NCBI RefSeq assembly: GCF_946479885.1
Contig: NZ_CAMLHM010000003.1
Span: 62,001 to 126,000, forward strand
DNA length: 64,000 nt
Direction: 5' to 3'
DNA from: an uncultured Devosia sp.
GTDB lineage: Bacteria > Pseudomonadota > Alphaproteobacteria > Rhizobiales > Devosiaceae
Positions within the stretch are counted from its first letter, which is position 1. Each line of letters opens with the position of its first letter. A program made the translations under genes and the position numbers. The notes under the pieces are model-generated. The model was not told where the DNA came from and made no database searches. It saw nothing but the letters and a program-made list of their open reading frames with translations. Below are positions 42,073-51,362 of the stretch, one piece after another.

Positions 42073-43134
42073 TCAGTGGAGCAGAGGACGCGACGCGGCG
42101 GCGGCCGCTGCATCCAAGGCTTTGTGGAGTTTTCGGAGGCTGGTGAGCCGGCCGGACTTCGCGGCGCGAACGAGCGGTGCTGCCAATTCTGGGGCAAGGC
42201 CGCGCCGCGCGATCTCGGCCTCGGCAATCACAGCGATGTCGTGAGGTTTGAGCGGGCCCAATTTCACGACGATGCAGCGATCCCTCACAGGCTTGGCGAT
42301 GCGGTTGAGGTCGTTGCAGATGAGGATCCAGTTCAGGAAACTGAGGTCGACATTGAGCTGCAAGAAGGGGTCGAGATACGCCCTAGCGCCCCTGGGCTCG
42401 AGCAGGCCGACCATTTTCTCGGTCGCGTCCGGCACGGCACTCCGACTGTGATCAACCAGCTTGTCGAACTCGTCGATCACCACGAGCAAATTGGCGGTGG
42501 GGCCATTGCTCAGCGCCTCAATGACGTCAGAAGCCCGAGAACTGCGCCACACCGAGTCATGGCTAATCAGCGAACCGGTTGTCGTCATTAAGGCGCAGTC
42601 GAGATAGACGAGCGTCAGGTGGCTGGCCTCCGCCAGCAACTCGGTAAACCTGGTCTTGCCCAGGCCCGGAGGGCTTTCGATCAGGATCGGCTTGAACTGC
42701 AGCCAGCGTGCGCCGCCGCGAATGCTGGCCTGGGCGCCCCGCCGGATAGCCTCGATCACTGGTCCGAAATTCTGCGCCTCGACGAGAAGCCTCGCCGCCA
42801 TCTGGTCGATCGCATGTTCCGTCGACGGACCCCCGAGCGTCTTGATCTCGGTGAGACCGGTCACCAGGCGCGCTGCGGCCTTTTCATGCTCACGATTGGC
42901 ACCGCGCTCGGCGTGTCCGGCTGCATCCAGCCGGCGATCGACCAGGCGAACGAAGGCACTATCCCAGTCCTTGAGGCCGAGGAAACGGGGCCTGCTCTGC
43001 TCCGAGCGCTCCATCACCTCGAGGACGTAGTCGGAGCGCTCCCGATCTTGGTCGGGCCACTCGAAATGGGGATCGTCGTGGGTGTTCTGCGGCGCAAAGA
43101 GATCTGGCGTTGGTATCTTGCGGTATTTCGACAT
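42073..43134 (-). CDS. Lon-like AAA+ ATPase without protease domain
   Basis: 353 residues. A helical N-terminal region (about 40-145) precedes an AAA+ module: Walker A ESPPGLGKT at about 153-161, Walker B LLVVIDEFDKL near 216-226, sensor-1 ILICNDLNRI near 273, and an arginine-finger-like PVRDRC near 285. The C-terminal lid contains ISRRGLAPEL-type helices (AEAEIARRGLAPEL). There is no Lon Ser-Lys protease domain. ATG 43134 is chosen over a frame extending to 43170. Directly upstream of the nuclease gene, so the ATPase probably powers or gates it. Confidence 0.78.
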   Translation of the reverse strand: MSKYRKIPTPDLFAPQNTHDDPHFEWPDQDRERSDYVLEVMERSEQSRPRFLGLKDWDSAFVRLVDRRLDAAGHAERGANREHEKAAARLVTGLTEIKTLGGPSTEHAIDQMAARLLVEAQNFGPVIEAIRRGAQASIRGGARWLQFKPILIESPPGLGKTRFTELLAEASHLTLVYLDCALMTTTGSLISHDSVWRSSRASDVIEALSNGPTANLLVVIDEFDKLVDHSRSAVPDATEKMVGLLEPRGARAYLDPFLQLNVDLSFLNWILICNDLNRIAKPVRDRCIVVKLGPLKPHDIAVIAEAEIARRGLAPELAAPLVRAAKSGRLTSLRKLHKALDAAAAAASRPLLH

Positions 43135-43281
43135 TTTCGTTGGAATCCGGGGCGAGCAGCGCCGTGGCACGTTCCGTGCGCTGGCAGAGCTCAGGTCATT
43201 TGGATCGACCGCGCATGCGCCTCGGCTGGGGCGTCAGCCCAAGGTCAAAGCACTAGCGAGATCGTGGGAGCGGCAGAGGCG

Positions 43282-43413
43282 CTAGAGCGCGACTACCGAC
43301 CAGGCGCCGCGATGCGCGGCGACGCCGTGCCATCCAATGACCCAGGTGGATCCAGAAATGTCGGGATTGAGATTGCGGCGAATCTGATCGCACGCGTAGA
43401 TGCTGTCAGCCAT
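43282..43413 (-). CDS. small ORF (43 aa) at the head of the ATPase-nuclease operon
   Basis: It reads MADSIYACDQIRRNLNPDIS, then GSTWVIGWHGVAAHRGAWSV and ends VAL. AGGAGAGCCAC immediately before ATG 43413 is one of the best ribosome sites in the region. The product is too short for family recognition. It is co-oriented with the ATPase, 147 bases upstream of it. Confidence 0.5.
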   Translation of the reverse strand: MADSIYACDQIRRNLNPDISGSTWVIGWHGVAAHRGAWSVVAL

Positions 43414-43624
43414 GTGGCTCTCCTGTGAACGCAGGTTGCAGCTGCCTGGTCAGGCCGTTGGTCCGGTTGGCGCCGGGCTGACGGCCGCCTTGATAGGCAG
43501 CGACGGATTCCGGGTGGAATCGTTCACACAATGCCTTAGACGGACTCCGTCGTCACCACGCTTCATTAGGAATGGTTAACCTGAGCATGCTTTTCTGCTA
43601 AGAAACCATTCGAGGAATTTCGAA

Positions 43625-43945
43625 ATGACGGACGATGAGGCCCTGCAAACCCTTATGGCCCTTGGGGACGAACGACGTTTCGATATTTTTCGAAGGCTTC
43701 GCAGTGTCCCCGCTCAGCCTGCCGGGAAGCTAGCGGATTTGGCGCCTTCGACGATCACGCACCACCTGAAGATGATGCAGCAGGCGGGCTTGGTCTTGTG
43801 CGAGCGTGATGGACGGCAAAACCGCTACACGATGCGTGAACAGACCTTGATCGATCTCGCTAGATGGCTGGAGGAAGGCGCTCAGGAAGCGATCCTGGGA
43901 CGGGCGTCAGCCTTTACTGATTATCCCGACTTAGTGAACCGCTAG
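43625..43945 (+). CDS. ArsR-family winged-helix regulator
   Basis: 106 residues: ALGDERRFDIFRRLRSVPAQ, then the recognition helix ADLAPSTITHHLKMMQQAGL and wing VLCERDGRQNRYTM. The metal-site motif ELCVCDL of classic ArsR/SmtB is absent, so it is probably not metal-sensing. GAGGAA precedes ATG 43625. It is divergent from the 43-aa ORF/ATPase/nuclease unit with about 210 bases between, and could control it (inference). Confidence 0.85.
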   Translation: MTDDEALQTLMALGDERRFDIFRRLRSVPAQPAGKLADLAPSTITHHLKMMQQAGLVLCERDGRQNRYTMREQTLIDLARWLEEGAQEAILGRASAFTDYPDLVNR

Positions 43946-44034
43946 CTTTAATGCGGCACTTCCGTTGAACCAATTTGCCTGGCTCGCGATCGAGCTTTCG
44001 ACCTTTGGGCTTTAATCGAACGGTCAGACTGGCT

Positions 44035-45975
44035 CTAGTTAACCGTAGCGCTGGCACCGCGCCCGGTTTTGCCCTGGGCTTGTCCTGACCTTCCCCTTGA
44101 CGCACTCGCCTTGGATCGGGCCGGGACTATGGTCCTGACCTCAATGGCCGTCGTAGCCTTGGTGGTAAGATCAGGCAGGAAATTCAGTGCGGCAAGCTTT
44201 ACCGCGAGCAGTGCAGGCTCCTTGTACACGCGATCGGTCGTACCGACGTTTTCGTGCCCGACGATGTCCTTGATGGTCTTGTCCTTGATTGCTTCGACAC
44301 GATCCAGCGCGGTGCAGATGTAGTGTCTGAAGCTGTGGAAGGTTTTGGCTTCGCTTCGTTCGACGTGAGCGGCACCCAAAGTCAGCTTGACCGCCTTTGC
44401 GAAGCCATAGTGAAGCTTGTCGCCCCAGGACGTCTTCGTGCCGCTCGTTGGCCTGAGATCAGGGAACAGATCGATTTCACCGGCCTTCTGCTGCTGTCGG
44501 ACATATCGGTCTATACCGAGCGCGAACAGGGCTGAGTGGATCGGGACTGTTCGCACCGAGGCCAACGTCTTCAACCCGCGGTTCTCGCTCTCCTTAATCA
44601 CGAAGTGCGGCACATCCCCCTCGAGTACGACCTCCGCAACTTGCATTGCAGCGATCTCTTCTCGGCGCACGCCTGAGTAAGCACTGATGAGCGGACACCA
44701 GTATAGACCGTCCCAAACGATGATATCTCCTGGGACATGGCGGCGAGCTGGTGAATGGCATCCCGTCCAGATTGGATGGGTGAACAACAGCTCGACGTCG
44801 TCGGCCGAGTAGCCCGGCCGTTGCTCATGTGATCGAACTTTCTTTGGTACTCGGAACGCGCCGATCTGCAGCGCGGGCAGATTCTCGACGCCGGCCATCT
44901 GGGCCTGGCGCATTAGCTTCGTGAGATAGCTAAGGTTGCGATTGATGGTCTGGCCGTCGAGCCCAACTTCCTTCTTCGGCAGGAACGCTGACTTGGCCAT
45001 CAGCTCTTCAGCCGTGAGGCCCGCATACTGCGGCGCCTTGTGGTTCTTTGGAATTAGGGAGAGGCAGTCGACATATTGCTTGATGTCGCTCTGTTTCAGG
45101 TCCTGAAAATACTCCTTGCCCGTTGCCCAGACGAACTTCGTGAGGACGGTGAGTTTCTGGTCACCCGTGCTGCTCACTAGCCTGCCCCTGGCGACCTCCT
45201 CAGCTACGGTCTCCTCTGTGAACGCAATGATCGCCTTGCGCGGACCGATATCCGGCGCCGTCGTTCCCTGCGGTTCGACCACCGGCTGGGGGGAGGAGAG
45301 CTTCTCGACCGCCTGCTCAAGCCGATCCGCTAGCGCTTCGATATCGGCCAGTGTGGCTGGCACTCCAGCATACTTTCTAGCGACAGACGCGTTGGCAGCC
45401 GCAAAGGCCTGCAGCATAGCCGACCGCGCTTGCGCCACATCCGCCGGACCGATCGGGTCTGCCGGAAACAGCTCCTTGAGCTCGCGGATGGTCCTGAGGG
45501 ATCTTTCTTCGGACCAGAACACGTTGCGATAGAAATCGATGTTCTGCTGTGCCAACCTGGATAAGTCGTCGGCGTCCGCATCGTCCGGCAGACTTGCCGG
45601 GTCGATCTGGGCTCGACGGCCCCGAACCGCCAGCGTGTTCATGGCTAAGGCAGCTGCTCGACTGGCGTTGACCTCGGTCTTCCAGTCACTGCGGCTGTCG
45701 AGCCCGACCACGTGCAAAAGTTCGATCTGGGCGCGATGCTCGGCAAACTTGTGCCGCATCAAGACTTCGATCTGGTCCGGTGTCATTCCACCCTCACGCA
45801 ATACTACAAACGCGCGGTCGCTTTCGGCCGCAAGCACAGAGCATAGGCGACGGGCCACGCGCTCGTCTTTGGTGCCGAGGCTGAATTCCACGGACATTTT
45901 GGAAGGACTTGGAAGGCGGCGGCGCCAGTAAAACGTGGCGCCACGGCGGAGGCAAAACGGCAGGCGGGTACCCAT
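44035..45975 (-). CDS. large tyrosine recombinase (integrase) at tRNA-Gln
   Basis: 646 residues, longer than usual integrases. The N-terminus RLPFCLRRGATFYWRRRLP is the DUF6538-type domain seen in large alphaproteobacterial phage/island integrases. The catalytic part has SAYSGVRREEIAAMQ (Arg I), HSFRHYICTALD (HxxR) and VGHENVGTTDRVYKE (H and Tyr nucleophile). A basic Ser/Arg/Gly tail ends the protein. It starts 107 bases from the 3' end of tRNA-Gln on the same strand, the expected place for an integrase that uses the tRNA as attachment site. Confidence 0.9.
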   Translation of the reverse strand: MGTRLPFCLRRGATFYWRRRLPSPSKMSVEFSLGTKDERVARRLCSVLAAESDRAFVVLREGGMTPDQIEVLMRHKFAEHRAQIELLHVVGLDSRSDWKTEVNASRAAALAMNTLAVRGRRAQIDPASLPDDADADDLSRLAQQNIDFYRNVFWSEERSLRTIRELKELFPADPIGPADVAQARSAMLQAFAAANASVARKYAGVPATLADIEALADRLEQAVEKLSSPQPVVEPQGTTAPDIGPRKAIIAFTEETVAEEVARGRLVSSTGDQKLTVLTKFVWATGKEYFQDLKQSDIKQYVDCLSLIPKNHKAPQYAGLTAEELMAKSAFLPKKEVGLDGQTINRNLSYLTKLMRQAQMAGVENLPALQIGAFRVPKKVRSHEQRPGYSADDVELLFTHPIWTGCHSPARRHVPGDIIVWDGLYWCPLISAYSGVRREEIAAMQVAEVVLEGDVPHFVIKESENRGLKTLASVRTVPIHSALFALGIDRYVRQQQKAGEIDLFPDLRPTSGTKTSWGDKLHYGFAKAVKLTLGAAHVERSEAKTFHSFRHYICTALDRVEAIKDKTIKDIVGHENVGTTDRVYKEPALLAVKLAALNFLPDLTTKATTAIEVRTIVPARSKASASRGRSGQAQGKTGRGASATVN

Positions 45976-46082
45976 GCTGACCTTTCGCGAGTCTGCGTGT
46001 GTGGGACCAGGTGTGGGACTTTGTGTGAAACCTTCACACAGCCCAAAGATTACCCTGCAATTTCAATGACTTACGGAGAATT

Positions 46083-46156
46083 TGGCTGGGGAACCTGGAT
46101 TCGAACCAAGATTGACGGAGTCAGAGTCCGCTGTTCTACCGTTGAACTATTCCCCA
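46083..46156 (-). tRNA. tRNA-Gln(CUG)
   Basis: 74 bases including encoded CCA (46083-46085 on the plus strand as TGG). Acceptor TGGGGAA pairs with TTCCCCA, anticodon loop CTCTGAC gives anticodon CTG, and GTTCGAATC is the T-loop. Its 3' end faces the large integrase gene and marks an island boundary. Confidence 0.97.
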
Positions 46157-46392
46157 GCAAGGGACCGGGCGGGGCCCGTCGGTATGGCGCGGGCGACATG
46201 GCGTCCGGCGCGGGCACTGCATAGACAATGCGGATCGAGATTGCAAGCGCCTCGGACATCGCTGCTGTCCGTGACGGCAGCATTGCGCTTGGAGCCCCCT
46301 TGCACTACCGTCATCGGCGACACGCAATAAACAGTGCGTTCGGGCGCGACTGGCTGGGCCAGTTCGGCGACCGCGCACGACAGGAGACTACT

Positions 46393-47577
46393 GTGACCGA
46401 TTCCGATCGGTCCGCCGCCGAGCTCGCGTCACCCGACGAGCCGGCAATCCGTGCCCCGTCCGTTCCTGGACAGGCGGGGAGGGCAGGGGGCCATGCGCCC
46501 ATGCCCGAAGCGGACAGGCGGACGCCAGCCGCCCCGAATCCGCGCAAGCATCGCGGCCCGATCTATGCGGCGCTGGACCTGGGGACCAACAATTGCCGGC
46601 TGCTGATCGCCCGCCCGCATGACCACGGCTTTCGCGTGCTCGATGGCTTCACCCGCATCGTCCGGCTGGGCGAGGGGGTCTCGGTCACCGGACGGCTGAG
46701 CGATGCGGCCATGGAGCGCACCATGGAAGCGCTGCGCCAGTGCCGCAACAAGCTGCGCGAGCACCAGCCCACCCGCATGCGACTGATCGCCACCGAGGCC
46801 TGCCGCGCCGCCGAAAACGGTCCGGCATTCCTGGCGCGCGTGAAGGAAGAACTGGGGCTCGAGCTCGAAATCGTCGATCGCCGCACGGAGGCGGAGCTGG
46901 CGGTGACCGGCTGTGCCGATCTCATCGAAGGCGCCGCCGCCGGGGCGTTGATGTTCGACATTGGCGGTGGTTCGTCCGAACTGGCCTGGCTCGATTTCCG
47001 CGGCGGCCGGCCCAAATCGCAGGGGCGCATGTCCGCCTCGATCCGCTCCTGGCAGTCGCTGCCGGTGGGTGTAGTGTCCATTGCCGAGAAATTCGGCGGC
47101 GTCGACGTGACCCGCGATGTGTTTGAAGCCATGGTCGGCTTCGTGTCCGAACACCTGCGCCAGTTCCGTGGTCGCGAGAAGCTGCGGCAGATGATCGCCA
47201 ACCACCCGGTACACCTGATCGGCACGTCGGGCACCGTGACCACGCTGGCAGGCCTGCATCTGGGCCTCGAACGCTATGAGCGGCAAAAGGTCGATGGCTT
47301 GTGGATGAAGCGCGGCGAGGTCGACGACACCATGAAAGTGTTGCTGGCCATGCCCTTCGACCGCCGCGTCGCCCACCCGTGCATCGGCCGCGACCGCGCC
47401 GACCTGGTGCTGCCCGGCTGCGCCATCTTCGAGGCCATCCGGCGCGAATGGCCGACCGAACGTGTTCGCGTTGCCGATCGTGGCCTGCGCGAGGGCATCC
47501 TGATTTCGTTGATGGACGCCGACCGGGTCCATAGTCGCGCGTCGCGCTACCCGAGGAGAAATGGCAATGGTGGATAA
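46393..47577 (+). CDS. Ppx/GppA family exopolyphosphatase/pppGpp phosphatase
   Basis: Hydrolyses polyphosphate and/or pppGpp. 394 residues from GTG 46393, which follows AGGAG; the open frame extends to 46228 without support. After a ~55-residue Pro/Ala-rich leader come the actin-like ATPase motifs: [18 protein letters not shown] (phosphate 1), [27 protein letters not shown] (phosphate 2) and [14 protein letters not shown]. It lacks the C-terminal HD part of long Ppx. It overlaps rlmE, a pairing common in this order. Confidence 0.9.
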   Translation: MTDSDRSAAELASPDEPAIRAPSVPGQAGRAGGHAPMPEADRRTPAAPNPRKHRGPIYAALDLGTNNCRLLIARPHDHGFRVLDGFTRIVRLGEGVSVTGRLSDAAMERTMEALRQCRNKLREHQPTRMRLIATEACRAAENGPAFLARVKEELGLELEIVDRRTEAELAVTGCADLIEGAAAGALMFDIGGGSSELAWLDFRGGRPKSQGRMSASIRSWQSLPVGVVSIAEKFGGVDVTRDVFEAMVGFVSEHLRQFRGREKLRQMIANHPVHLIGTSGTVTTLAGLHLGLERYERQKVDGLWMKRGEVDDTMKVLLAMPFDRRVAHPCIGRDRADLVLPGCAIFEAIRREWPTERVRVADRGLREGILISLMDADRVHSRASRYPRRNGNGG

Positions 47578-48307
47578 AGCCCTCGGGACCGGCGGTCGCA
47601 AGTCCGACAAGGACCTCAAGATCCGGGTGAAATCGGCCAAGGGCCGCAAGGTCAGCTCGACCAAGTGGCTCGAACGGCAGCTCAACGACCCCTACGTGGC
47701 GCGCGCCCGCTCCGAGGGCTATCGCTCGCGTGCTGCCTTCAAGATCCGCGAGATGGACGAGAAGTATAAGCTGTTCCGCAAGGGCATGCGCGTGGTCGAT
47801 CTCGGCGCAGCCCCGGGCGGCTGGGCCCAGGTTGCGGCCAAGGCCACCGGCTCGACCGACGCCAATCCGCTGATCGTGGGTATCGATTATCTCGAAATGG
47901 ACCCCATCCCCGGCGTGATCCTGCTGCAGAAGGATTTCACCGACGACGATGCGCCGGCCATGCTGATCGAGGCCATGGGCGGCAAGAAAGCCGATATCGT
48001 GATGAGCGACATGGCCTGGCCCACGACGGGCCACCGGCCCACCGACCACCTGCGCATCGTGCAGCTCATCGAGGTCGCCGCGGCCTTTGCGCTCGACGTG
48101 CTGTCGCCAGGCGGCGTTTTCGTCGCCAAGGTGTTCCAGGGCGGCACCGAGCATGAGCTGCTGCACATGCTCAAGCGCCACTTCAAGACCACCTTCCACG
48201 CCAAGCCGCCGTCCAGCCGGCAGGATTCGGCCGAAGCCTACCTTATCGCCAAGGGCTTCAAGGGCAGCAACGACACTGTGCCCGGCGAGGGCGACTACGA
48301 CCGCTAG
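47567..48307 (+). CDS. rlmE: 23S rRNA (uridine-2552-2'-O)-methyltransferase
   Basis: SAM-dependent methyltransferase modifying U2552 in the ribosomal A loop. 246 residues from ATG 47567 (GAGGAG 8 bases upstream); ATG 47561 is too near that site. It shows [17 protein letters not shown] with the catalytic Lys, [15 protein letters not shown] (SAM motif I), [12 protein letters not shown] (catalytic Asp), FVAKVFQGG (Lys) and [15 protein letters not shown] (Glu), the K-D-K-E tetrad. The basic N-terminal leader is typical of alphaproteobacterial forms. Confidence 0.94.
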   Translation: MVDKALGTGGRKSDKDLKIRVKSAKGRKVSSTKWLERQLNDPYVARARSEGYRSRAAFKIREMDEKYKLFRKGMRVVDLGAAPGGWAQVAAKATGSTDANPLIVGIDYLEMDPIPGVILLQKDFTDDDAPAMLIEAMGGKKADIVMSDMAWPTTGHRPTDHLRIVQLIEVAAAFALDVLSPGGVFVAKVFQGGTEHELLHMLKRHFKTTFHAKPPSSRQDSAEAYLIAKGFKGSNDTVPGEGDYDR

Positions 48308-48316
48308 CTCTTCCTC

Positions 48317-48330
48317 GCCCCCTCAGGGGC
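48317..48330 (+). terminator. short hairpin after rlmE
   Basis: GCCCC-CTCA-GGGGC, 9 bases after the rlmE stop. No T-run; weak evidence for termination. Confidence 0.4.
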
Positions 48331-48349
48331 AGGGCGGGCCTTCAAGCAG

Positions 48350-48437
48350 AGACCTCATCCTGAGCCTGTCGAAGGACGAGGTCGCGGCGAGATGGGCGTG
48401 CCCGACCTCGTGGTTCGACAAGCTCACCATGAGGTCT
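48350..48437. repeat. intergenic palindromic repeat element
   Basis: AGACCTCATCCTGAG-CCTGTCGAA-GGACGAGGTCG on the left (48350-48384) is mirrored by CGACCTCGTGGTTCGACAAGCT...ATGAGGTCT on the right (48404-48437), giving an imperfect 88-bp palindrome. Its ends and the CCTCATCCTGAGCCTGTCGA core are a well-known dispersed repeat in alphaproteobacterial genomes. It lies between the convergent rlmE and transporter genes. Confidence 0.8.
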
Positions 48438-48444
48438 CACAGGA

Positions 48445-49854
48445 TTAGTGCCCGCCACCGCCGCCGCGCGTGAGCTGGTGGCCGGCATTGTTGGGCAGAC
48501 GCAGGAACAGCACGGTGGCCACCGCGGCGACGCCTGTCACCACGAGGAATGCGGTCTGGAAATCGGCCAGTTGCAGCGGGCCCTCGCCGCGCATGCGGTG
48601 CACCAGTTCGAGCGTGCCGCCGCCCAGGGCGACGCCCATGGCAAACATCAGCTGCCCCCAGACCTGGCTGATCACATTGGCCTGGCCGGCATCCTTGTCC
48701 TCGACGTCGGCGAAGACGAAAGCGTTCGAGCCGGTCCAGAATACCGATTGCCAGAAACCGACAAAGGCCAGGATCGACAGGATGAGGGGCAGCGGGGTGG
48801 CCGGCGTATAGAGCCCCATGGCGAGAATGCCCAGGCATGAAATGCCGGTCGCCAGCACCAGCGGATACTTGAAGCCGAAGCGGGCGAACAGCCAGTTGCA
48901 CATGAACTTGGCGATCAGCGCGCCGACCGCGCCGATGAAGGTGATCATCCCCGATTCGAACGGCGTCATGCCGAAGCTGAGCTGCAGCATGAGCGGAAAC
49001 AGGAACGGCACGGCACCCTGTCCGAGGCGGAAGAATGTGCCGGCGACCACCGATATGCGGAACACCGGCAGCTGTAGCAGCCGCAGGTCGAGCAGCGGAT
49101 AGTCCGTCCGCAGGGCATGCCGCACATAGGCCGCGCCCAGCGCTATACCAGCCGCCGCCGCCACCGCGCCCACCATGGGCGGCAGGGCCGGCAGGCTCAT
49201 CACTGAACAGCCGAAGGCGAAGAGGGCGAAGGCCGACCCGGCCAGGACGAAGCCGGTGCGGTCAATCCGGCGTGGCTCGTTGCGCTCGGGCGTATTGGGA
49301 AGCACGAAGCTGACCAGGATGATGCCAAGGAAGCCGATCGGCACGTTGATGATGAAAATCCAGTGCCAGCTGAAGAACGTGGTCAGGAACCCGCCGAACG
49401 GGGGGCCGACAATCGGCCCGATGAGGGCGGGAATGGTCAGCCATGCCATGGCATCGACCAGCTGATGTCGTGGTGTCGCCCGCACCAGCACCAGCCGCGC
49501 CACCGGTCCCATCATGGCGCCACCCATGCCCTGGAGGAATCGTGCCCCGACGAACTGCGTCAGCGAGCTCGACAGCGCGCAGGCGATCGAACCACACATG
49601 AACACGACCATCGCCACGCGGAACACGTTGAGCGCCCCGAAGCGGTCCGACATCCAGCTCGAAATCGGTATGAAGATGGCCAGCGCCACCAGATAGGCCG
49701 TCAGCGCCAGCTTCAGCGAAATCGGATCGGTGCCGATATCGGCGGCAATGGCGGCGAGCGAGGTGGCGATGACCGTCGAGTCCATGTTTTCCATGAACAG
49801 GGCGGTGGCCAGGATGAGGGGCATGGCTCGAGACACGGGCAAATCGCCGGACAA
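48445..49854 (-). CDS. DHA2-family MFS drug-efflux transporter A
   Basis: EmrB/QacA-type proton-drug antiporter of about 469 residues with 14 predicted helices. It shows MDSTVIATSLAAIAADIGTD in helix 1, SDRFGALNVFRVAM (motif A), RFLQGMGGAMMGPVARL (motif B/C region) and WRWIF-like SWHWIFIINVPIGFLGIIL. The C-terminus is QLTRGGGGGH. The start is uncertain: TTG 49854 gives the longest form, with GTG (SRAMPL) and ATG (MPLILA) downstream. Closely related to the gene just upstream, indicating tandem duplication. No membrane-fusion partner is in the window. Confidence 0.85.
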   Translation of the reverse strand: MSGDLPVSRAMPLILATALFMENMDSTVIATSLAAIAADIGTDPISLKLALTAYLVALAIFIPISSWMSDRFGALNVFRVAMVVFMCGSIACALSSSLTQFVGARFLQGMGGAMMGPVARLVLVRATPRHQLVDAMAWLTIPALIGPIVGPPFGGFLTTFFSWHWIFIINVPIGFLGIILVSFVLPNTPERNEPRRIDRTGFVLAGSAFALFAFGCSVMSLPALPPMVGAVAAAAGIALGAAYVRHALRTDYPLLDLRLLQLPVFRISVVAGTFFRLGQGAVPFLFPLMLQLSFGMTPFESGMITFIGAVGALIAKFMCNWLFARFGFKYPLVLATGISCLGILAMGLYTPATPLPLILSILAFVGFWQSVFWTGSNAFVFADVEDKDAGQANVISQVWGQLMFAMGVALGGGTLELVHRMRGEGPLQLADFQTAFLVVTGVAAVATVLFLRLPNNAGHQLTRGGGGGH

Positions 49855-49863
49855 AACGCCCGG

Positions 49864-51306
49864 TCACTCCTTCTGGGCGGTAACGGCCCGGTGGCCGGAA
49901 ACATTGCTGCCGGCATCGGCCGGCAGGCGCCAATAAATGATGCCGGCAAGGGCGCTGAGGCCCCCGACGACGAAAAACGCAATCTGGAAATCGATCAGTG
50001 CCAGTTCGGTGCCGCGCAGGCGGGTACTGATTTCGAGGATCGCTCCGGCGACCGCCACGCCAAACGCCACGCTGAGCTGCTGCCCCACGGCGACGATGGC
50101 GGTCGCCTGGCTGGCCTCTTCATCGTCGACATCGGCATAGCCGATCGCGTTGGAGCCGGTGAAGAACACCGAACGCAGGACGCCACCCACGAGGAGCACA
50201 ATCATGATCAGCGGCACGGGTGTCGAGACATCGAACAGCCCCTGGAGCGCGATCAGGATGCCGCCGAAGAAGGAGGCAAAGCCCAGGGTGCGCGGAAAAC
50301 CGAACCGGGCATAGACACGCTCGGCAATGAACTTGCTGAAGATGGCCCCGATTGCCGACACGAAGGTGATGGCGCCTGACTGGAACGGGGACAGGCCGAA
50401 GCCCAGCTGCAGCATCAGTGGCAGGAGGAAGGGCACGGCGCCGACGCCGATGCGGAACATCGACCCGCCGGTAATTGAGGAGCGAAAGAGCTTGTGCCGG
50501 AACAAAGCAGGGTCGAGCAGCGGAAAGCTCGTGCGTCGCGCATGCAGCAGGTAAAGCACGCCGGCCGTGACGCCGATGGCCAGCGTCAGGTAGCCATAGA
50601 TCAGCGGCAGCGCCGGCAGGCTGACCACCGAAAGCCCGAATACCGTGCCCGAAAAAGCTACGCCGGCAAGCACGAAGCCCACCATGTCGATCGGCCGCGG
50701 ATTGCGCGCATCGGGCACGTTGAGGAAAATGCCGGCCAGGATGATCCCGGCAATGCCGATCGGAATATTGATCCAGAAGATCCAGTGCCAGCTGAGATAA
50801 GTGGTGAGAAAGCCACCGATCAGCGGCCCCGTCAGCGGACCCAGCAGGGCAGGAACGGTCAGCCACGCCATGGCGGAGACCAGCTCGTTGCGCGGCGTCG
50901 AGCGCACCAGCAGGAGGCGCCCGACCGGGGTCATCATCGAAGAACCGATGCCCTGGAAGAAACGCGAGGCCACGAAGGTTTCGAGCGAATACGAAAACGA
51001 GCAGGCGAGCGAGCCCAGCATGAACACGAAGATGGCCAGTCGGAAGACGTTCTTGGCGCCGAACCGGTCCGCCATCCAGCCGCTGATAGGAATGAAGATG
51101 GCGAGCGCCACGAAATAGGCCGTCAACGCCAGCTTGAGGGCGATCGGCTCGGTCCCGATATCCCGGGCGATCGCGGGCAGCGAGGTCGCGATGACGGTCG
51201 AATCCATCTGCTCCATGAACAGGGCGACCGCCAGGATGAGGGGTGTAACGCGGATCACGAGGGTGGGACCGGAAGGAATCGTGGGCGCCGCGAACGCGAC
51301 GGCCAC
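49864..51306 (-). CDS. DHA2-family MFS drug-efflux transporter B
   Basis: Paralogue of transporter A: 480 residues, 14 helices, with MDSTVIATSLPAIARDIGTE, ADRFGAKNVFRLAI (motif A), RFFQGIGSSMMTPVGRLLL, and SWHWIFWINIPIGIAGIIL matching position by position. GTG 51306 starts the longest form. Separated by 9 bases from transporter A and transcribed first, so the two form an operon. Substrates unknown. Confidence 0.85.
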   Translation of the reverse strand: MAVAFAAPTIPSGPTLVIRVTPLILAVALFMEQMDSTVIATSLPAIARDIGTEPIALKLALTAYFVALAIFIPISGWMADRFGAKNVFRLAIFVFMLGSLACSFSYSLETFVASRFFQGIGSSMMTPVGRLLLVRSTPRNELVSAMAWLTVPALLGPLTGPLIGGFLTTYLSWHWIFWINIPIGIAGIILAGIFLNVPDARNPRPIDMVGFVLAGVAFSGTVFGLSVVSLPALPLIYGYLTLAIGVTAGVLYLLHARRTSFPLLDPALFRHKLFRSSITGGSMFRIGVGAVPFLLPLMLQLGFGLSPFQSGAITFVSAIGAIFSKFIAERVYARFGFPRTLGFASFFGGILIALQGLFDVSTPVPLIMIVLLVGGVLRSVFFTGSNAIGYADVDDEEASQATAIVAVGQQLSVAFGVAVAGAILEISTRLRGTELALIDFQIAFFVVGGLSALAGIIYWRLPADAGSNVSGHRAVTAQKE

Positions 51307-51362
51307 ACTATGAAGGTCGCGGCAGCCTATGAAAAGGCAAAGTTTGCCACTTGTATGGAAGT

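Noticed and set aside
32880..46085. Expected direct repeat of a tRNA 3' end marking the far end of an island
   Set aside because: I looked for copies of the tRNA-Thr and tRNA-Gln T-arm/acceptor sequences across the block and saw none, so no attachment-site pair is claimed.
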